A stretch of DNA of 64,000 nt from Petrolisthes cinctipes. Its lineage: Eukaryota; Arthropoda; Malacostraca; Decapoda; Porcellanidae. Below the pieces are notes generated by a model. The model did not search any database. It saw only the letters and a list, made by a program, of their open reading frames with translations, and was not told the origin of the DNA. Made by a program: the position numbers and the translations under genes. The DNA lies in NCBI GenBank assembly GCA_033782935.1, contig JAWQEG010000723.1:124001-188000 (forward strand). Direction: 5' to 3'. Below, piece after piece: positions 44,731 to 56,787 of this stretch (positions are counted from its first letter, which is position 1; every line of letters starts with the position of its first letter).

Positions 44731-45556
44731 GTGAGCTCTTGAAGGGGGTAGACTTATTTCAGACATATCAAACGAACTGAACCATATATTGTTTTCATGG
44801 CCTTCTGAAGTTGGCTGAATAAACTGGGCCGAAGTTTACTTGTATGGCTGAGCTATTGAGTGAGGTTGTAACAATACCAGGAATTCCACACAAATACGGA
44901 CCCAAATATTTTTCCTCTTGATAAAAGAATATATATTTTATAATTTGAATAACAAAGAATAATTTTCTCCTTTAAAAAGTGGCACATGAATTATGAAAAT
45001 TTGTCCCCAGTTCAGCAACATTCCCCTGCTAATACAACTGAAGCATTTATCATTCTTATGATTCTATTATTATTTGATGTCATGGCAGAGAGATTGTAAC
45101 TGTCTAAACATTTTTCATATCAAATTGATTACATGATCAAAGTCACCATTCCATCTTTCTGTGGCTGGTTGCCAATACTGAAACCCTGACGGGTGTTTGT
45201 GGGCTGCTGATGGTCTGGGCCTCGTTAACAAGTTTCACGAAATTCATATCCAGTGTTGACTCCTAAGTAAAAAAATAATGTTATAGAAACCAAGGTCCCG
45301 GAAAGAATGATCATTTCTTTATTCCAGTCACAACCCATATCATTTGAAGCTTCCTATAAACTTAATTAAGCATATATTCTATCTTGAAAATATGTGAAAA
45401 GCATAATGTATAATAGATGATAAAAGCTAACTGATAGGAAGCCTGCTGTATACGAGAGATGTTCTACATCAACGCGTTAGGTTATTTAAACAAAAGACGA
45501 TTCTTTCTTTTACTGCATCTGACTTACGCAGAGAAATACTGCCAAAGAATGTATGT
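44731..45556. other. Intron 4, left part
   Basis: AT-rich intron with nothing recognised. Confidence 0.6.
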
Positions 45557-46732
45557 GGTACAGTTGCGGAAGGGAGTTTCTTTATCACCCTGGGCTCCTC
45601 TATACCCTACCCCACATGGAGGTGACGGAGGTGTAGAGAGTTGAACATATAACGACGGAGATGATTGGTCGATAAGTTGCTAGGAAAGTTTAGTGATAAT
45701 ATAACCTTATTATATCTAAACAAGAGAGCATTGTGGTGAACTAAATATATTATGTTTATTTGCCATATATACAGTATATGAAGAACAGTAGCATACATTA
45801 TTAATGAGGAACTGAATTATAACGCATACTGGAATAACTCGTATTTTATTCTCAGTTGTGGTTGTCATACATCAGCCAACTGATGGTGATGGGAGGGGAT
45901 CTGCCTGGCATTGCTTCACGGTCTCACGGCTCGTGCTGTGATTCGTTTTAAGGCTTCAAATATTCATTTCTACCTTAGTAATAGGGATAGGTTATATGCT
46001 TTTTTATATAATTATAGACACATTTATAACGATTTACATTTACAGATAGTGAAGTAGTGTTATCGTTTGTTGTTAATTTTGTCATCTGTTTTCTTATTTA
46101 TTTTCAGTACGAACTGTTAAAATTTATTTTGATAGAGCCTAGTGAGATGAAGAACGTTGAGTTAAAATAAGCATTTGCTTGACAAAATGGTAAGAACAAC
46201 ACTTTACGACGAGGAGCCTTTATTGACGACGTTTCGCTATTGCTTCTTCAGGTCAAAGGCACATCCATATAACATACAGTACTGTGTAACTTATAGTTCT
46301 ATTTTTATTTGTATGTGATTGTATTCTGTTTTGTTCCACTTCCTCCGTTACCATTCCATGTATTTTTTTTATTTGCCCCGATGTTCTTTCCATTCCCATT
46401 ATCAGCTCGTCCTCTCCGCCTCCCCCCCCCCACCATTCTACCTCCGTTTCCTTCCTCCTGCGTGAATTCACCCACCCCTACTCTCTTTCCCCCTCCCAAC
46501 TTATCTTTCCCCCTCCCCCCTCCCGCCTATCACGTGACCCTTCCGCCTCTCCCCCTCTATAAGCGGTATACATATATATTCGTTTACACTACCTGTCCTC
46601 ACTCATACCTGAAGAGGGCTACGTGATGTCACCGAAAAGTCGTATATCTTTTTCAATAAATTACAAATAAATGTGGGTTTTTCACTAGACTTCTGCATTC
46701 ACGGCATTGTGAATTTTTCTTGTTCATTATAC
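45557..46732 (+). repeat. Large inverted repeat, left arm
   Basis: It pairs with 48550-49726 at very high identity over about 1.18 kb; small differences include the length of homopolymer runs. It contains two hammerhead-like motifs in opposite orientation and a pyrimidine-rich segment (46425-46530). The spacer of about 1.8 kb is unrelated on the two sides. Confidence 0.93.
46190..46690. mobile_element. Penelope-like terminal unit with two hammerhead-like motifs (left arm)
   Basis: The - strand at 46252-46219 reads CTGAAGA-AGCAATAGC-GAAAC-GTC, and the + strand at 46609-46642 reads CTGAAGA-stem-GAAA-AGTC. Both have the conserved boxes CUGANGA and GAAA in the order of a hammerhead core. Repeats of this look are characteristic of Penelope-like elements. 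No RT or GIY-YIG domain was found between them. Confidence 0.5.
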
Positions 46733-46871
46733 AGTACTGCTGAACCTTAAATATGCGCGCTCCATGGGGAAGGGTAGAGGCGGAGGTGGTAAGGGAGGGG
46801 GGAGATGCGGGGGAGCATGGAGTTAGTATAGGTGGAGTCGCCATGGCTCACTAATCCAAGGGAGTAAAGTG

Positions 46872-47024
46872 AAGCCGCCGAATTGTCATTTTCGGCGCCT
46901 TCAATATGGCGGACACCAAGATATGTTTCAGTAAAATTTGACTTCTGACCTGACTTCTGACCTGACATACAAAGGTATGCGCCATCTTGAAGGCGCCGGA
47001 AATGACAGATTGGTGGCTTCACAA
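46872..47024. repeat. MITE-like inverted repeat with GC-rich arms
   Basis: GTCATTTTCGGCGCCTTCAA at the left pairs with TTGAAGGCGCCGGAAATGAC at the right. Between them TGACTTCTGACC is directly repeated. Confidence 0.75.
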
Positions 47025-47526
47025 ATCAGGTCCTACTGGCGCCTCCACCTATGCTACCTCCATGCGGGGGAGTATACAGGCGGGGGTGAGCGAGGGAACT
47101 GGGTGTGTGTTGGAGGTGCTTGAGGAGAGGTAAGGAGGAAACGAGAGCAAAGAGGGGTGGAGATAGCCAGGTTGCCGTTAAGGCTGACAAACTATATATA
47201 GTAACAGAAATGATGACAAAATGAAGCTAATGACAATTGCAATGTTTACATTGGAAACATGGCATCAATGAAGATAATACAAATATACTGGTATTCAGTA
47301 TCCCTAAGAATTCTCATTCAGGTCACATTGTAAACCCTCAAACATAAACCGCATTATATAACTATAAACCCATTCACATAAATATTTTTATACATATGGC
47401 CCTACATATTAAGCAGGTCTCCATTCTCAGAGAGAGAGAAAGTTTGAGTGAGCGAGTGGAAGTGGGGGAGGGGGAGAGTGAGAGGAAGAGGACGAAACAT
47501 ACAAACAGAGAGAAAGGCAAACAGAT

Positions 47527-47529
47527 GGA

Positions 47530-47593
<64 letters not shown>

Positions 47594-47707
47594 TATTATG
47601 ATGGTAGAAAATTTCGTTTGTGATGAATGGAGAGGACTTGTTATGAGGTTTTCTACAATATTAAAACACACACACACACACACAGAATATATATATATAT
47701 ATATATA
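47527..47707. repeat. Microsatellites (GA)n, (CA)n and (TA)n
   Basis: (GA)n runs 47527-47588, (CA)n about 47666-47682 and (TA)n about 47687-47707. Confidence 0.95.
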
Positions 47708-48549
47708 AGCTGAGAAAAGTTAAACCAAGTTTCTGGTGGGGTCAGGCCGTGTAGTCTCTTGTGTAGTGTGTTGCAGTGTTCCCTAAACTAGGGATTCATA
47801 ACTTCTGTGATATAATGTAAAAGGCACACAGATAATAACACATAACAATACAATTTCGACGTAAATATTTTGGTATCCCAAATAAAAAGAAATATAGAAA
47901 GCATAATATATTAAGTGACGTATAAACAAACATGTGAAGCAACCAACACCTCGAAGCGTTACTCGATAATCTCAGGGCCTCAGTCTCAGGCCACGACCTT
48001 CAATCCCGAGGTTGAGGTATAAAAAAATAATAAAATAAGGTCTTTGTGTGGCAATAAAGAAATGTTGCTTATATAATACCATGTTGTCTCTTTTATCGAA
48101 TTATACCGTAGTTCTTGGTTAGATAAGTAAAGTAACGTTTATGTCTATAATATAATTTGAAAGAAAATAATTAATAATATACCTTTTCTTAATAAAAATA
48201 TATACGTTAAAAGCATCACGAGCGGCAACACTCTCCACACCCTACATTGCAGTTCTTGGATGGTGAGGAAATAAAGTAAAAATTTTAATACGTGCAGTGT
48301 AATGTGTTGTAAATATTGTAACCACGATGTAATTAAATATAAATTATATGAGCGAGAGAGAGATATATATGAAGTAAAAAAATAATGTATGAAAATGAAG
48401 AGAAAGTGAAGAGAAAGAATACAGGTGCTGAGAGGGAGGGAGGAAGGTTGAGGTGGAAGGGCGAGGCATGGTTGTCAGGTGTTTGGGTGGTTAACCCACC
48501 ATATATATATATAATTGTTATGCATTTTGCTATAGAATAAATATATAAA

Positions 48550-49726
48550 TGTATAATGGACAAGAAAAATTCACAATGCCGTGAATGCAGAAGTCTAGTG
48601 AAAAACCCACATTTATTTGTAATTTATTGAAAAAGATATACGACTTTTCGGTGACATCACGTAGCCCTCTTCAGGTATGAGTGAGGACAGGTAGTGTAAA
48701 CGAATATATATGTATACCGCTTATAGAGGGGGAGAGGCGGAAGGGTCACGTGATAGGCGGGAGGGGGGAGGGGGAAAGATAAGTTGGGAGGGGGAAAGAG
48801 AGTAGGGGTGGGTGAATTCACGCAGGAGGAAGGAAACGGAGGCAGAATGGTGGGGGGGGGGGAGGCGGAGAGGACGAGCTGATAATGGGAATGGAAAGAA
48901 CATCGGGGCAAAAAAAAAAATACATGGAATGGTAACGGAGGAAGTGGAACAAAACAGAATACAATCACATACAAATAAAAATAGAACTATAAGTTACACA
49001 GTACTGTATGTTATATGGATGTGCCTTTGACCTGAAGAAGCAATAGCGAAACGTCGTCAATAAAGGCTCCTCGTCATAAAGTGTTGTTTTTACCATTTTG
49101 TCAAGCAAATGCTTATTTTAACTCAACGTTCTTCATCTCACTAGGCTCTATCAAAATAAATTTTAACAGTTCGTACTGAAAATAAATAAGAAAACAGATG
49201 ACAAAATTAACAACAAACGATAACACTACTTCACTATCTGTAAATGTAAATCGTTATAAATGTGTCTATAATTATATAAAAAAGCATATAACCTATCCCT
49301 ATTACTAAGGTAGAAATGAATATTTGAAGCCTTAAAACGAATCACAGCACGAGCCGTGAGACCGTGAAGCAATGCCAGGCAGATCCCCTCCCATCACCAT
49401 CAGTTGGCTGATGTATGACAACCACAACTGAGAATAAAATACGAGTTATTCCAGTATGCGTTATAATTCAGTTCCTCATTAACAATGTATGCTACTGTTC
49501 TTCATATACTGTATATATGGCAAATAAACATAATATATTTATTTCACCACAATGCTCTCTTGTTTAGATATAATAAGGTTATATTAACACTAAACTTTCC
49601 TAGCAACTTATCGACCAATCATCTCCGTCGTTATATGTTCAACTCTCTACACCTCCGTCACCTCCTTGTGGGGTAGGGTATAGAGGAGCCCAGGGTGATA
49701 AAGAAACTCCCTTCCGCAACTGTACC
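48550..49726 (-). repeat. Large inverted repeat, right arm
   Basis: Reverse complement of 45557-46732. Its outer end (49517-49725) also occurs at the window start, upstream of gene 1 exon 5, so the repeat predates or was copied with the gene duplication. Confidence 0.93.
48590..49085. mobile_element. Penelope-like terminal unit with two hammerhead-like motifs (right arm)
   Basis: Mirror copy of 46190-46690: CTGAAGA...GAAACGTC on the + strand at about 49032-49064, and CTGAAGA...GAAA on the - strand at about 48673-48640. Confidence 0.5.
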
Positions 49727-49949
49727 ATTTTTCTAAATCAAAGAAATGACAACATAGCTCAATACATGACTTCATATTATCACAGCTGTTTATGATCACT
49801 CTGACATTATAGATAAGTATACAGTAGCTTGAAAGGCATAACAGTAACGAATTTGTTTCTCAAGCATGCCGAAATGTGATCAAGTATCAATGTTTACTTA
49901 TGAATGCATAAAATCATGTTACTCTATTCTGCCAGGTGAGAAATATATA

Positions 49950-50426
49950 CAGGGTGTTCCTCGAATTTCCTTTCCTGCTTTGTCAAATGAAAGTAGATGT
50001 ATTTCTAAGATAAAAATACTCTATAAACATACGTCTTCTGAGATGTTGTTTGGCAGTTATGTTGAAATTAAAAATGCGTGGACAATGGAAGGTGGGAGGT
50101 GGTAGGCAATGGTGGCTGTTGTACACGGTGTTGCCATACACTAGGCTGTTATTTTTGGGTATTTCACGTTTTCTTTCTTATTTAAAAGGTTATTATGTAT
50201 TTGTTGTAGTTCATCAAGTTATTGTTATAAAAACTATGATGCTGTAATGTGACAGAGATGTGGAGGAAGTAATAAGAAAGAAAACGTGAAATACCCAAAA
50301 ATAACAGCCTAGTGTATGGCAACACTGAATACGTCAGAAGACTTATGTTTATAGATTATTTTTTATCTTATAAATACATCTACTTTCATTTGACAAAGCG
50401 GGAAAGGAAAGTCGAGGGACACCCTG
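49950..50426. mobile_element. MITE with CAGGGTG ends, copy in gene 2 intron 4
   Basis: Orthologous in position to 434-910 and nearly identical to it (a single difference noticed). Flanking TATA at both ends. Confidence 0.75.
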
Positions 50427-50497
50427 TATATACTGTATAGTCTGTATGTTTCGTGATATATCTCCTTATACCATAATTTATGCTCTCCCTTGGCCAG

Positions 50498-50669
50498 TGT
50501 TGGAATACGTGTCAAGTGAATACCGTACCATCATGGCCAACGTGCCTATCATGATCTTTCTGACGGCGGGTTTGTGTGCCATGCCCTGGTTGGCCCTCTA
50601 CCTCCACGACTGGTCTACTTTTGCCATCGTCATTCATGCATTGCAGTTCATCTCTCTATCTTTCCCCTG
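50498..50669 (+). CDS. SLC22-family transporter copy 2, exon 5
   Basis: Phase 1 in, phase 2 out. Encodes LEYVSSEYRT and two hydrophobic helices ending LSFPW. Same length as the first visible exon of copy 1. Confidence 0.93.
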
Positions 50670-51416
50670 GTGAGTATTTATTGCTGAACTTAAGAGAATA
50701 GCCTATGTTATATGTTATGAATGTTACAGGGTGAAATGAATGAGTGGAAACTGCTACTTTGATGTCCTTTGTATTTAATTTCCAATATCTCCATCTGACC
50801 CTGTTAGACAAGCTTTAATATGTAGAGTGAGGTCGTTAGTCTGATGCAAAAGTTACAGAAAAAAACCAGTCCTTTGTGTTAAATAGCACTAGTTAAGCCA
50901 AGACATGCTTTCTTTAATTTCTGTTCTAGATACAAGTTTCATATTGAGCCATCAGATAGACTATATTTCATAGTTCACATTAGGTAAGTCTAATTATGGT
51001 GTAAAGGCAATGATCACCCCAGAATATTCTGGCTAGGGAAATTTACAGAATATAAGTGACTGTGTACAAAGAAAGTTCTTGAGTTTATTGGAGGCTAAAG
51101 TAACTCGTCTTTGTTTATGTTCGACTAGACAACAAGGAGAGAGTTGCACACTACAAGCTGTGGTGATAAATTTAGCTAAAAACTAAAGAATATCCGTAAG
51201 AGAAGGTGAGTCTTAGTCACCAGTGACTGTCACAAATGGCAATCTTGGTGTTTATCATAACATTTTACAAATATGTTAAAACTAACAACACACATGTAAA
51301 TGACCTTGAGTGTCCCGTACTGTACCCACACTTCCCCTGCAGCCCCAACACTTCACAACCTAAGCCTTACACACTTTCTAACGATTCTCTTATATTTCCC
51401 CTTTGCCTCCTGCCAG
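50670..51416. other. Intron 5 of copy 2
   Basis: Nothing recognised. It lacks the LINE present in copy 1 and keeps about 52 bases (51076-51127) that copy 1 has lost. Confidence 0.7.
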
Positions 51417-51543
51417 GGTGGTGCCAGAGTCAGCACGGTGGTTGCTGAGTAAAGGCAGGTCAAAGGAAACCGTAGATATAATCACTAGGGCAGCTCACAT
51501 GAACAAGAAATCGCTCACGCCTGAGCTCATCAGGGAACTAGAG
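51417..51543 (+). CDS. SLC22-family transporter copy 2, exon 6
   Basis: Encodes VVPESARWLLSKGRSKETVD and the charged loop, phase 2 in and phase 0 out. The intron after it is only 360 bp because the 20 kb insertion of copy 1 is absent. Confidence 0.93.
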
Positions 51544-51725
51544 GTCAGAGGTTCATTTTAAGTACCGGTTTTATCGTGGTTAGGTAAAATTATGGTTGAT
51601 GTTGGATATTTCATTCAAGATAGAATAATTCTGAAAAGGATGATTATGTGATGTGAAAGCCATTGCTTGACCAGCCGAGTAGTATCAGGCAAGTTTATGT
51701 ATTTTCCTCTGTAATTAAAGTGTGT

Positions 51726-51731
51726 TCACTC
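51726..51731. other. Unoccupied target site TCACTC of the 20 kb insertion
   Basis: A single TCACTC followed by AATGTCCG, which in copy 1 is duplicated on both sides of 3932-24056. Confidence 0.85.
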
Positions 51732-51903
51732 AATGTCCGTATTTGAAAACGTAACTATACATCAACTAACCTTCTCATGATACCTCACTTTGTACATCAA
51801 ATTGCCCTCTTCCTTTACCCTTACTTTCCCTGTCCCCCTGTCCATCGGTTTGCACATCCCTAAGGTTCTATTTTCATCTCCCCACATTACCCAACTGGTG
51901 CAG

Positions 51904-52010
51904 GAGTTCGGAAACAAACAAAAGAATGCGAAGAACACTCAGGCCACAGCTCTCGACCTGCTCAAGACACCCGTCCTTAGACTCCGATTCCACGTCCTCT
52001 GTGTAATGTG
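51904..52010 (+). CDS. SLC22-family transporter copy 2, exon 7
   Basis: Encodes ATALDLLKTPVLRLRF and the start of helix 7. Phase 0 in and 2 out, donor GTATGT. It has histidine where copy 1 has leucine in the helix (RFHVLCVMW). Confidence 0.92.
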
Positions 52011-52227
52011 GTATGTAATAGGGAGTATTTGCAAACGAAGTTTACCACAAGGAGCTTCAAAAGTACTAATGATGTACAAAATTGTTGAGATTGTACCATT
52101 TAATAGTTAACTGGTACAATATATATATATAACGAGACCAAGTTTAACTCATTACACATTGACCCAAACGTATTCATATAAGTGTGACCCTAATTACTCC
52201 TTCCCACATCTGTCTTTTTTCTTACAG

Positions 52228-52442
52228 GTTGGTGATAATTCTGGCATATGATGGACATGTCAGGAACTCAGAACACATTGGCAGCAATGTTTTCGTATCC
52301 TTTACCCTGGTGGGCTTCGTCGAACTACCAGCAGACTTCTTGACCATGGTGCTGGTGGAAAAGGTTGGCAGACGTCACACTACCTCCATCACTCTAGTAC
52401 TCAGCGGGGTGGCCTGCCTGGTCATAGCTGCTATTCCTGAGA
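52228..52442 (+). CDS. SLC22-family transporter copy 2, exon 8
   Basis: Helices 7-9 with the second MFS signature VEKVGRRHTTS. Protein-identical to copy 1 exon 8. The preceding intron is short and has only a brief (TA)n where copy 1 carries two LTR elements. Confidence 0.93.
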
Positions 52443-52896
52443 GTAAGTCCAGTGGAAGATGTATGAAAAACTGGGAATGAAGAGTGCCATAGGAAGGGAT
52501 GTGTAAAATGAATGGGAATGGTGGAATGTATGGTGCCAGTTTAATGAATGAAAAATGTTCTGTAATCCACAGTGCAAAGCAAAAACCAGACGAAAGTATA
52601 AGAACTAGGTGCAAGAAAAAAAATATAAAAATATAGGTATAAATGAACGGTAGATATAAATAAAATGATTACAGTTTGGTAAGGTCCCTCTCTCTTTCTC
52701 TAACAATAAGATCAATTAACTATCCAATGCCAAGAGAAGCACAAAATATGTATCTACAAAAGGAGGCAACTTACAGTCAGTGGAACAAGCCATACAGGGA
52801 TGAGATACACTCTCTTAACCTAACCTTACTCAACCTAACCTAATTCTCACCATGGCCGTTCCTCTTACCATAACACCCCACCATTATTTCCCGCAG

Positions 52897-53078
52897 CGTA
52901 CACAACCAGTATTATGGCTCTAGCAGTGACGGGCCGCTTCTTGATAACAATGTCCATCAATGTAGGCCAACAATACCCAGTAGAGGTCCTGCCGACGGTA
53001 GCCAGGGGTACCGGTGCTGGGCTCATTCACACTCTGGGCAATCTCACTGGTTTTATATCACCTTACGTTGTCTACCTG
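52897..53078 (+). CDS. SLC22-family transporter copy 2, exon 9
   Basis: Helix 10, loop VEVLPTVARGTGAG and the start of helix 11. Donor GTGAGT against GTAAGT in copy 1. Phase 1 in and 0 out. Confidence 0.93.
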
Positions 53079-53429
53079 GTGAGTATTATTATGTGCCTCT
53101 TAAGCTTTATTGTTTATGTTATTGGATTCAGAGTCTTTACACAGATCTTTATGAGGTCATACAACTAAGCACTGCAGTTTAATTAATTACATGTCATCCC
53201 ATTGCATCCCATTTCCTATAACAAATTCTGATTCATCTGTTTCACTTGACTGTTTGCGAACATATCTAGTCAAAAAGTCCCACTTCGCTATATAATTGAT
53301 TTAATCGAATATTTATATTATAATATACTAAAGCGTTTTCCTATTACTGCAATGTATTCTCTTTTGTCCAACCTGCTACTCTCTACATTTCTCTAATGTT
53401 TTATGATTCTCTATTCCATCTCTTCAAAG

Positions 53430-53599
53430 TCTAAGATTGGCCACTACCTGCCCTACACCATCCTGGGTTTGGTGTCCATCCTGGGTGGCTCTATCTGTGT
53501 GTTGTTGCCAGAGACACTCAATCAGATCTTGCCTGACACACTCGAGGACGGGGAGACTTTCTTCACGGGACAAGGCTACTGTTACAACCCCTGTGCTGG
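53430..53599 (+). CDS. SLC22-family transporter copy 2, exon 10
   Basis: Helix 12 and the closing PETLNQILPDTLEDGE motif. Same splice signals as copy 1. Confidence 0.93.
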
Positions 53600-53787
53600 G
53601 TAAGCTGATGGAGGAATGAGTGTGATGGTCGAGTGGGTGTGATAAACAACGTCCGGAAATATTGTGAATATAGTGTTTGTCAATATGTGGTTTCAGAATG
53701 GGAGATAAGATAGGTAACTTGGCTCTGAACATATCCGGGTTGTACTTGTTCATGATAAAATTTTCTCTAAACTTAATTCCCCTAAAG

Positions 53788-53923
53788 ATCCAGGAACGAG
53801 GATGGTGACAGAGAGTTGGAGCATCACACCTACATCGACAGCACGTTTCAGGCCCTTATTTCGACTGCAGAAAACACCAAGAGGATACCACAAGAGGAAG
53901 AAGTGAGGGAGAGAGTTGCATAG
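53788..53923 (+). CDS. SLC22-family transporter copy 2, terminal exon 11
   Basis: Encodes the divergent cytoplasmic tail and the TAG stop at 53921-53923. The shared end is EEEVRERVA. The tail holds many S, T and acidic residues, so it may be a regulatory site, but that is inference. Confidence 0.88.
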
Positions 53924-54185
53924 ACGGTGGAGGAGACGAGGCGGGTGTAGGCGAGAGGTAAAAATGAGAGTGTTGTAGAAAAGTGTCTGTATTGTATTGT
54001 GTAGAAAAGAACGGGAAAATGGTGTTAGGGAGAAACAGGAATATAAATGGAAGGAGAGTGTAATACAAGAATGTAGAGTGGAGAAGAAGAGAGGCGACGA
54101 TAAGACACTGGAAGAGAGAGAATGAGAGTAAAATCGAAAATAATTAATTCCACCCATATCAACAAAACCACACTTAAAGCCCCTA
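53924..54185 (+). other. Likely 3' UTR of copy 2
   Basis: Homologous to 31382-31642. At the aligned polyadenylation site it reads AGTAAA (54127-54132). Homology with copy 1 ends where the Jockey-like sequence starts (about 54185). Confidence 0.55.
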
Positions 54186-56255
54186 AGAAGGAGGCGCGAA
54201 TTCCTGGGAACAACTTCAGTCACACGGGTAATTACCACACCCATCGCACAACACATACAATTACACATCTTTTCACCACCGAGAAATGATCCTCTGGCTG
54301 TCATTTCTCGGCTTCTCCTTCTAGCCGGAAGCATTGAGGGCAACTCAGGACCCACCAACAAACACATAAGTCCAACATGCCCAAAACCCAACAAACAGAC
54401 AATGGGCTCAGTTCAATGCAACCCTTGCAAAAACTGGACCCATTTCACAAGTACAACACTTGCCTCCAGAAAACACTACACAAACACACATACCTGTTCT
54501 GTACACCCCATACCTCTACCAACACCAAAACCTCCATCACCCACACCATCACTCCCACCCCCACCCCCACCACCCTTACTTCCAACACCATCACCCACAC
54601 CCCCACCACCATCTCCATCTCCATCCCCCCCAAAGTCTCCCCCTTAACCCCAATACAGCAGCACCTAACACACACCTCACCCACAACATAAACATACTTC
54701 AGGTAAACATCGATGGCATCAACACCAAAAAACTAGAACTCACACACTTCATCATACAATACTACATACTTACCAACTTATAAGAAACCAGATTATGTAA
54801 CACTCACAAAACACCTACATTTCCCAACCACTATTAGACAAGACAGGGCCAACGGCAATGGCGGTGGACTCATCACTCTAGTCCACAAATCCATCAACTA
54901 TACAGAAACCAGTGCGCACCTCAAATGCTTTCTCCCCCACCACGACACCATCACAGAAATTCAAGACATCAAAGTACGCACTGGCAAAACAACAAGCACT
55001 ACAATAGCCATTCTATACATCTCCACTCAAACCAGCCCAACTGTTCCCCATAACTTTTCCCCCCAGCTCCAACAAATCACCAATCAACCTAACCACATCC
55101 TGGGTGGTGATTTCAACGCCAAGACATCGGCCTGGTATGTCAACAACCCAGACACAAACAGAGGACTTGAAATCCTCTCCCAAACGGACAACCTCATCAC
55201 ACTAAACAACACTTGCCAACACACCCACATCTTTCAACAAGCCCTCTTCCAACCATCATCACCTGACATCAATTTTTGCTCCCCCAACCTAGCTCCCAGA
55301 ACATCATGGAGGGTGGTCAACACTCTTGTTTCTGACCATCTCCCAATCATAATCATCACAAAAATAAGAATCGCCCCAACTGGCCACAGACACACATACA
55401 CCAACTACAATAAAGACAACTGGGACATCTTCGCTGCCGATACAGAACATCACTTTGAAACACTGAACAGTACACCCATCACAAACATCAACACTACTGT
55501 ACAAATATTCAATACAATTATACAAATCGCAGACAACAAACACATCCCTGAAGGCAACAGAAGAAACCACAATCCCAACTTTACCACAGAAATTCAAGGC
55601 CTCATCAGACAACGAGGCACACTTAAACACTCGCCTCCAACTCCACTCACACATCACACTAGACACCAAATACAAGTAATAAACACACAAATAAACAACA
55701 AAATTAAAGAACAGAAAACACTTAATTGGCAAAGGTTTGTCAACACACTTGATCACAAAACAAATACCAGCAAATTTTACAAAACGCCAAACAGCATCAC
55801 ACTGTCCAACAGCAACACTGCACAATCACATGCAGCCATCACAACAACAGACACTATACCCTCAAATAAACAACAAGCAAACACCCTCATCTAGCATTTC
55901 TCACGTCAGCCACCTTCACCCTCACCCTGAAGACCGACGAGTCATCAGATGTAAAAGATGTTTCCCCTCTGATTCAGACTAGGCACCACTCACAAATCAC
56001 CAAACAAACCACACCATCTACAACCTCAAACACTCACCTGCCTGTGGTCCTGACAACATCAGTAACATTCACCTTAAACACCTCGGACCACCAGGCACTT
56101 ACTAACATAGCAAACTACAGCTATTCACACAACACAATACCCAACGTCTGGAAACACGGAAACATCACCACGATCCCCAAACCCAACAAAGACCCCATAC
56201 TACCCTCTTCTCACCGTCCCATCACCCTCCTCAGTAGAGTGATTAACATATAGAT
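54186..56255 (+). pseudogene. Jockey-like non-LTR retrotransposon, 3' truncated
   Basis: In order it holds a short ORF1-like frame with a cysteine/histidine cluster (CNPCKNWTHFTSTTL) and a long proline/threonine tract (54402-54647). An APE-type endonuclease follows, beginning INILQVNIDG, with GGDFNAKTSAWY near 55100 and SDHLPI near 55335. A linker and the start of the RT domain (PNVWKHGNITTIPKPNKDPI, SSHRPITLLS near 56150-56240) come last. Breaks: TAA at about 54781, frame change near 54830, TAG at about 55892 and further frame changes. The RT catalytic part is missing because the Gypsy LTR begins at 56256. The composition is very C/A-rich. Confidence 0.85.
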
Positions 56256-56717
56256 AATTACAGAGTGAATCTAGCAATCAGTAGCTCACGCTGCAACTCA
56301 GCACTTTTCAAAGGATGTTGTGTCTAATGAAACTAGCTTGAACTTCTTTGGCTTAACGGTATGTTCCACCACCATAGGTGTATCATGTATCGCGAACGTG
56401 ATCAGCCGCGGATACATTGCTCGGCCACGCTAAAACAACTGCGTCCCTGCAGTTCACAATAACATTAAATTTACTTTAATCAATGCTTAGCCTTCCTGAT
56501 TATTAGATTGACTCTTGACATGGTAACATATATATACAATATATACAAGATGAAATATATACACATTGGATGAATTAACATAAAAGTAAAATAAATCGTT
56601 GAGCTCGTGAATGATACAATGGGTAATTAATAATACTTCCTTAAATTAAGTAATTATACATGGATAATAAAATATAATACACATTCATACAATTCCTTAA
56701 TTCTAAATCCCTACAAC
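56256..56717 (-). repeat. Probable 3' LTR of the env-bearing Gypsy element
   Basis: On the - strand it begins AGTTGTAGGGATTTAG and ends CTGTAATT, like the AGTT...AATT ends of errantivirus LTRs. The left limit coincides with the cut in the Jockey frame. The partner LTR is outside the window, so the limits are an estimate. Confidence 0.55.
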
Positions 56718-56787
56718 TAACCGTGTAGTGTACTACCTAGTTGTTGAGGTGTCCTTAAAATTATCCTTATAGTTCATCTTCCCTAGG

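Larger units (their letters stand above)
46733..48549. other. Spacer of the large inverted repeat
   Basis: No gene. It holds a MITE-like inverted repeat (46872-46920 against 46978-47024), (GA)n at 47527-47588, (CA)n plus (TA)n at 47664-47707 and AT-rich sequence. Confidence 0.6.

Noticed and set aside
46309..46626. Proline-rich frame in both arms of the inverted repeat
   Set aside because: It comes from a pyrimidine-rich tract inside a repeat. Differences between the arms shift the frame, so it is not maintained.
53750..54394. 214-codon antisense frame spanning the gene 2 3' end
   Set aside because: It crosses the last exon of the transporter, the UTR and the Jockey start, three unrelated sequences, so it is a chance frame.
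55304..55825. 173-codon antisense frame with apparent hydrophobic and cysteine-rich character
   Set aside because: It lies opposite the Jockey endonuclease/linker, whose A/C-rich codons make the reverse strand open.
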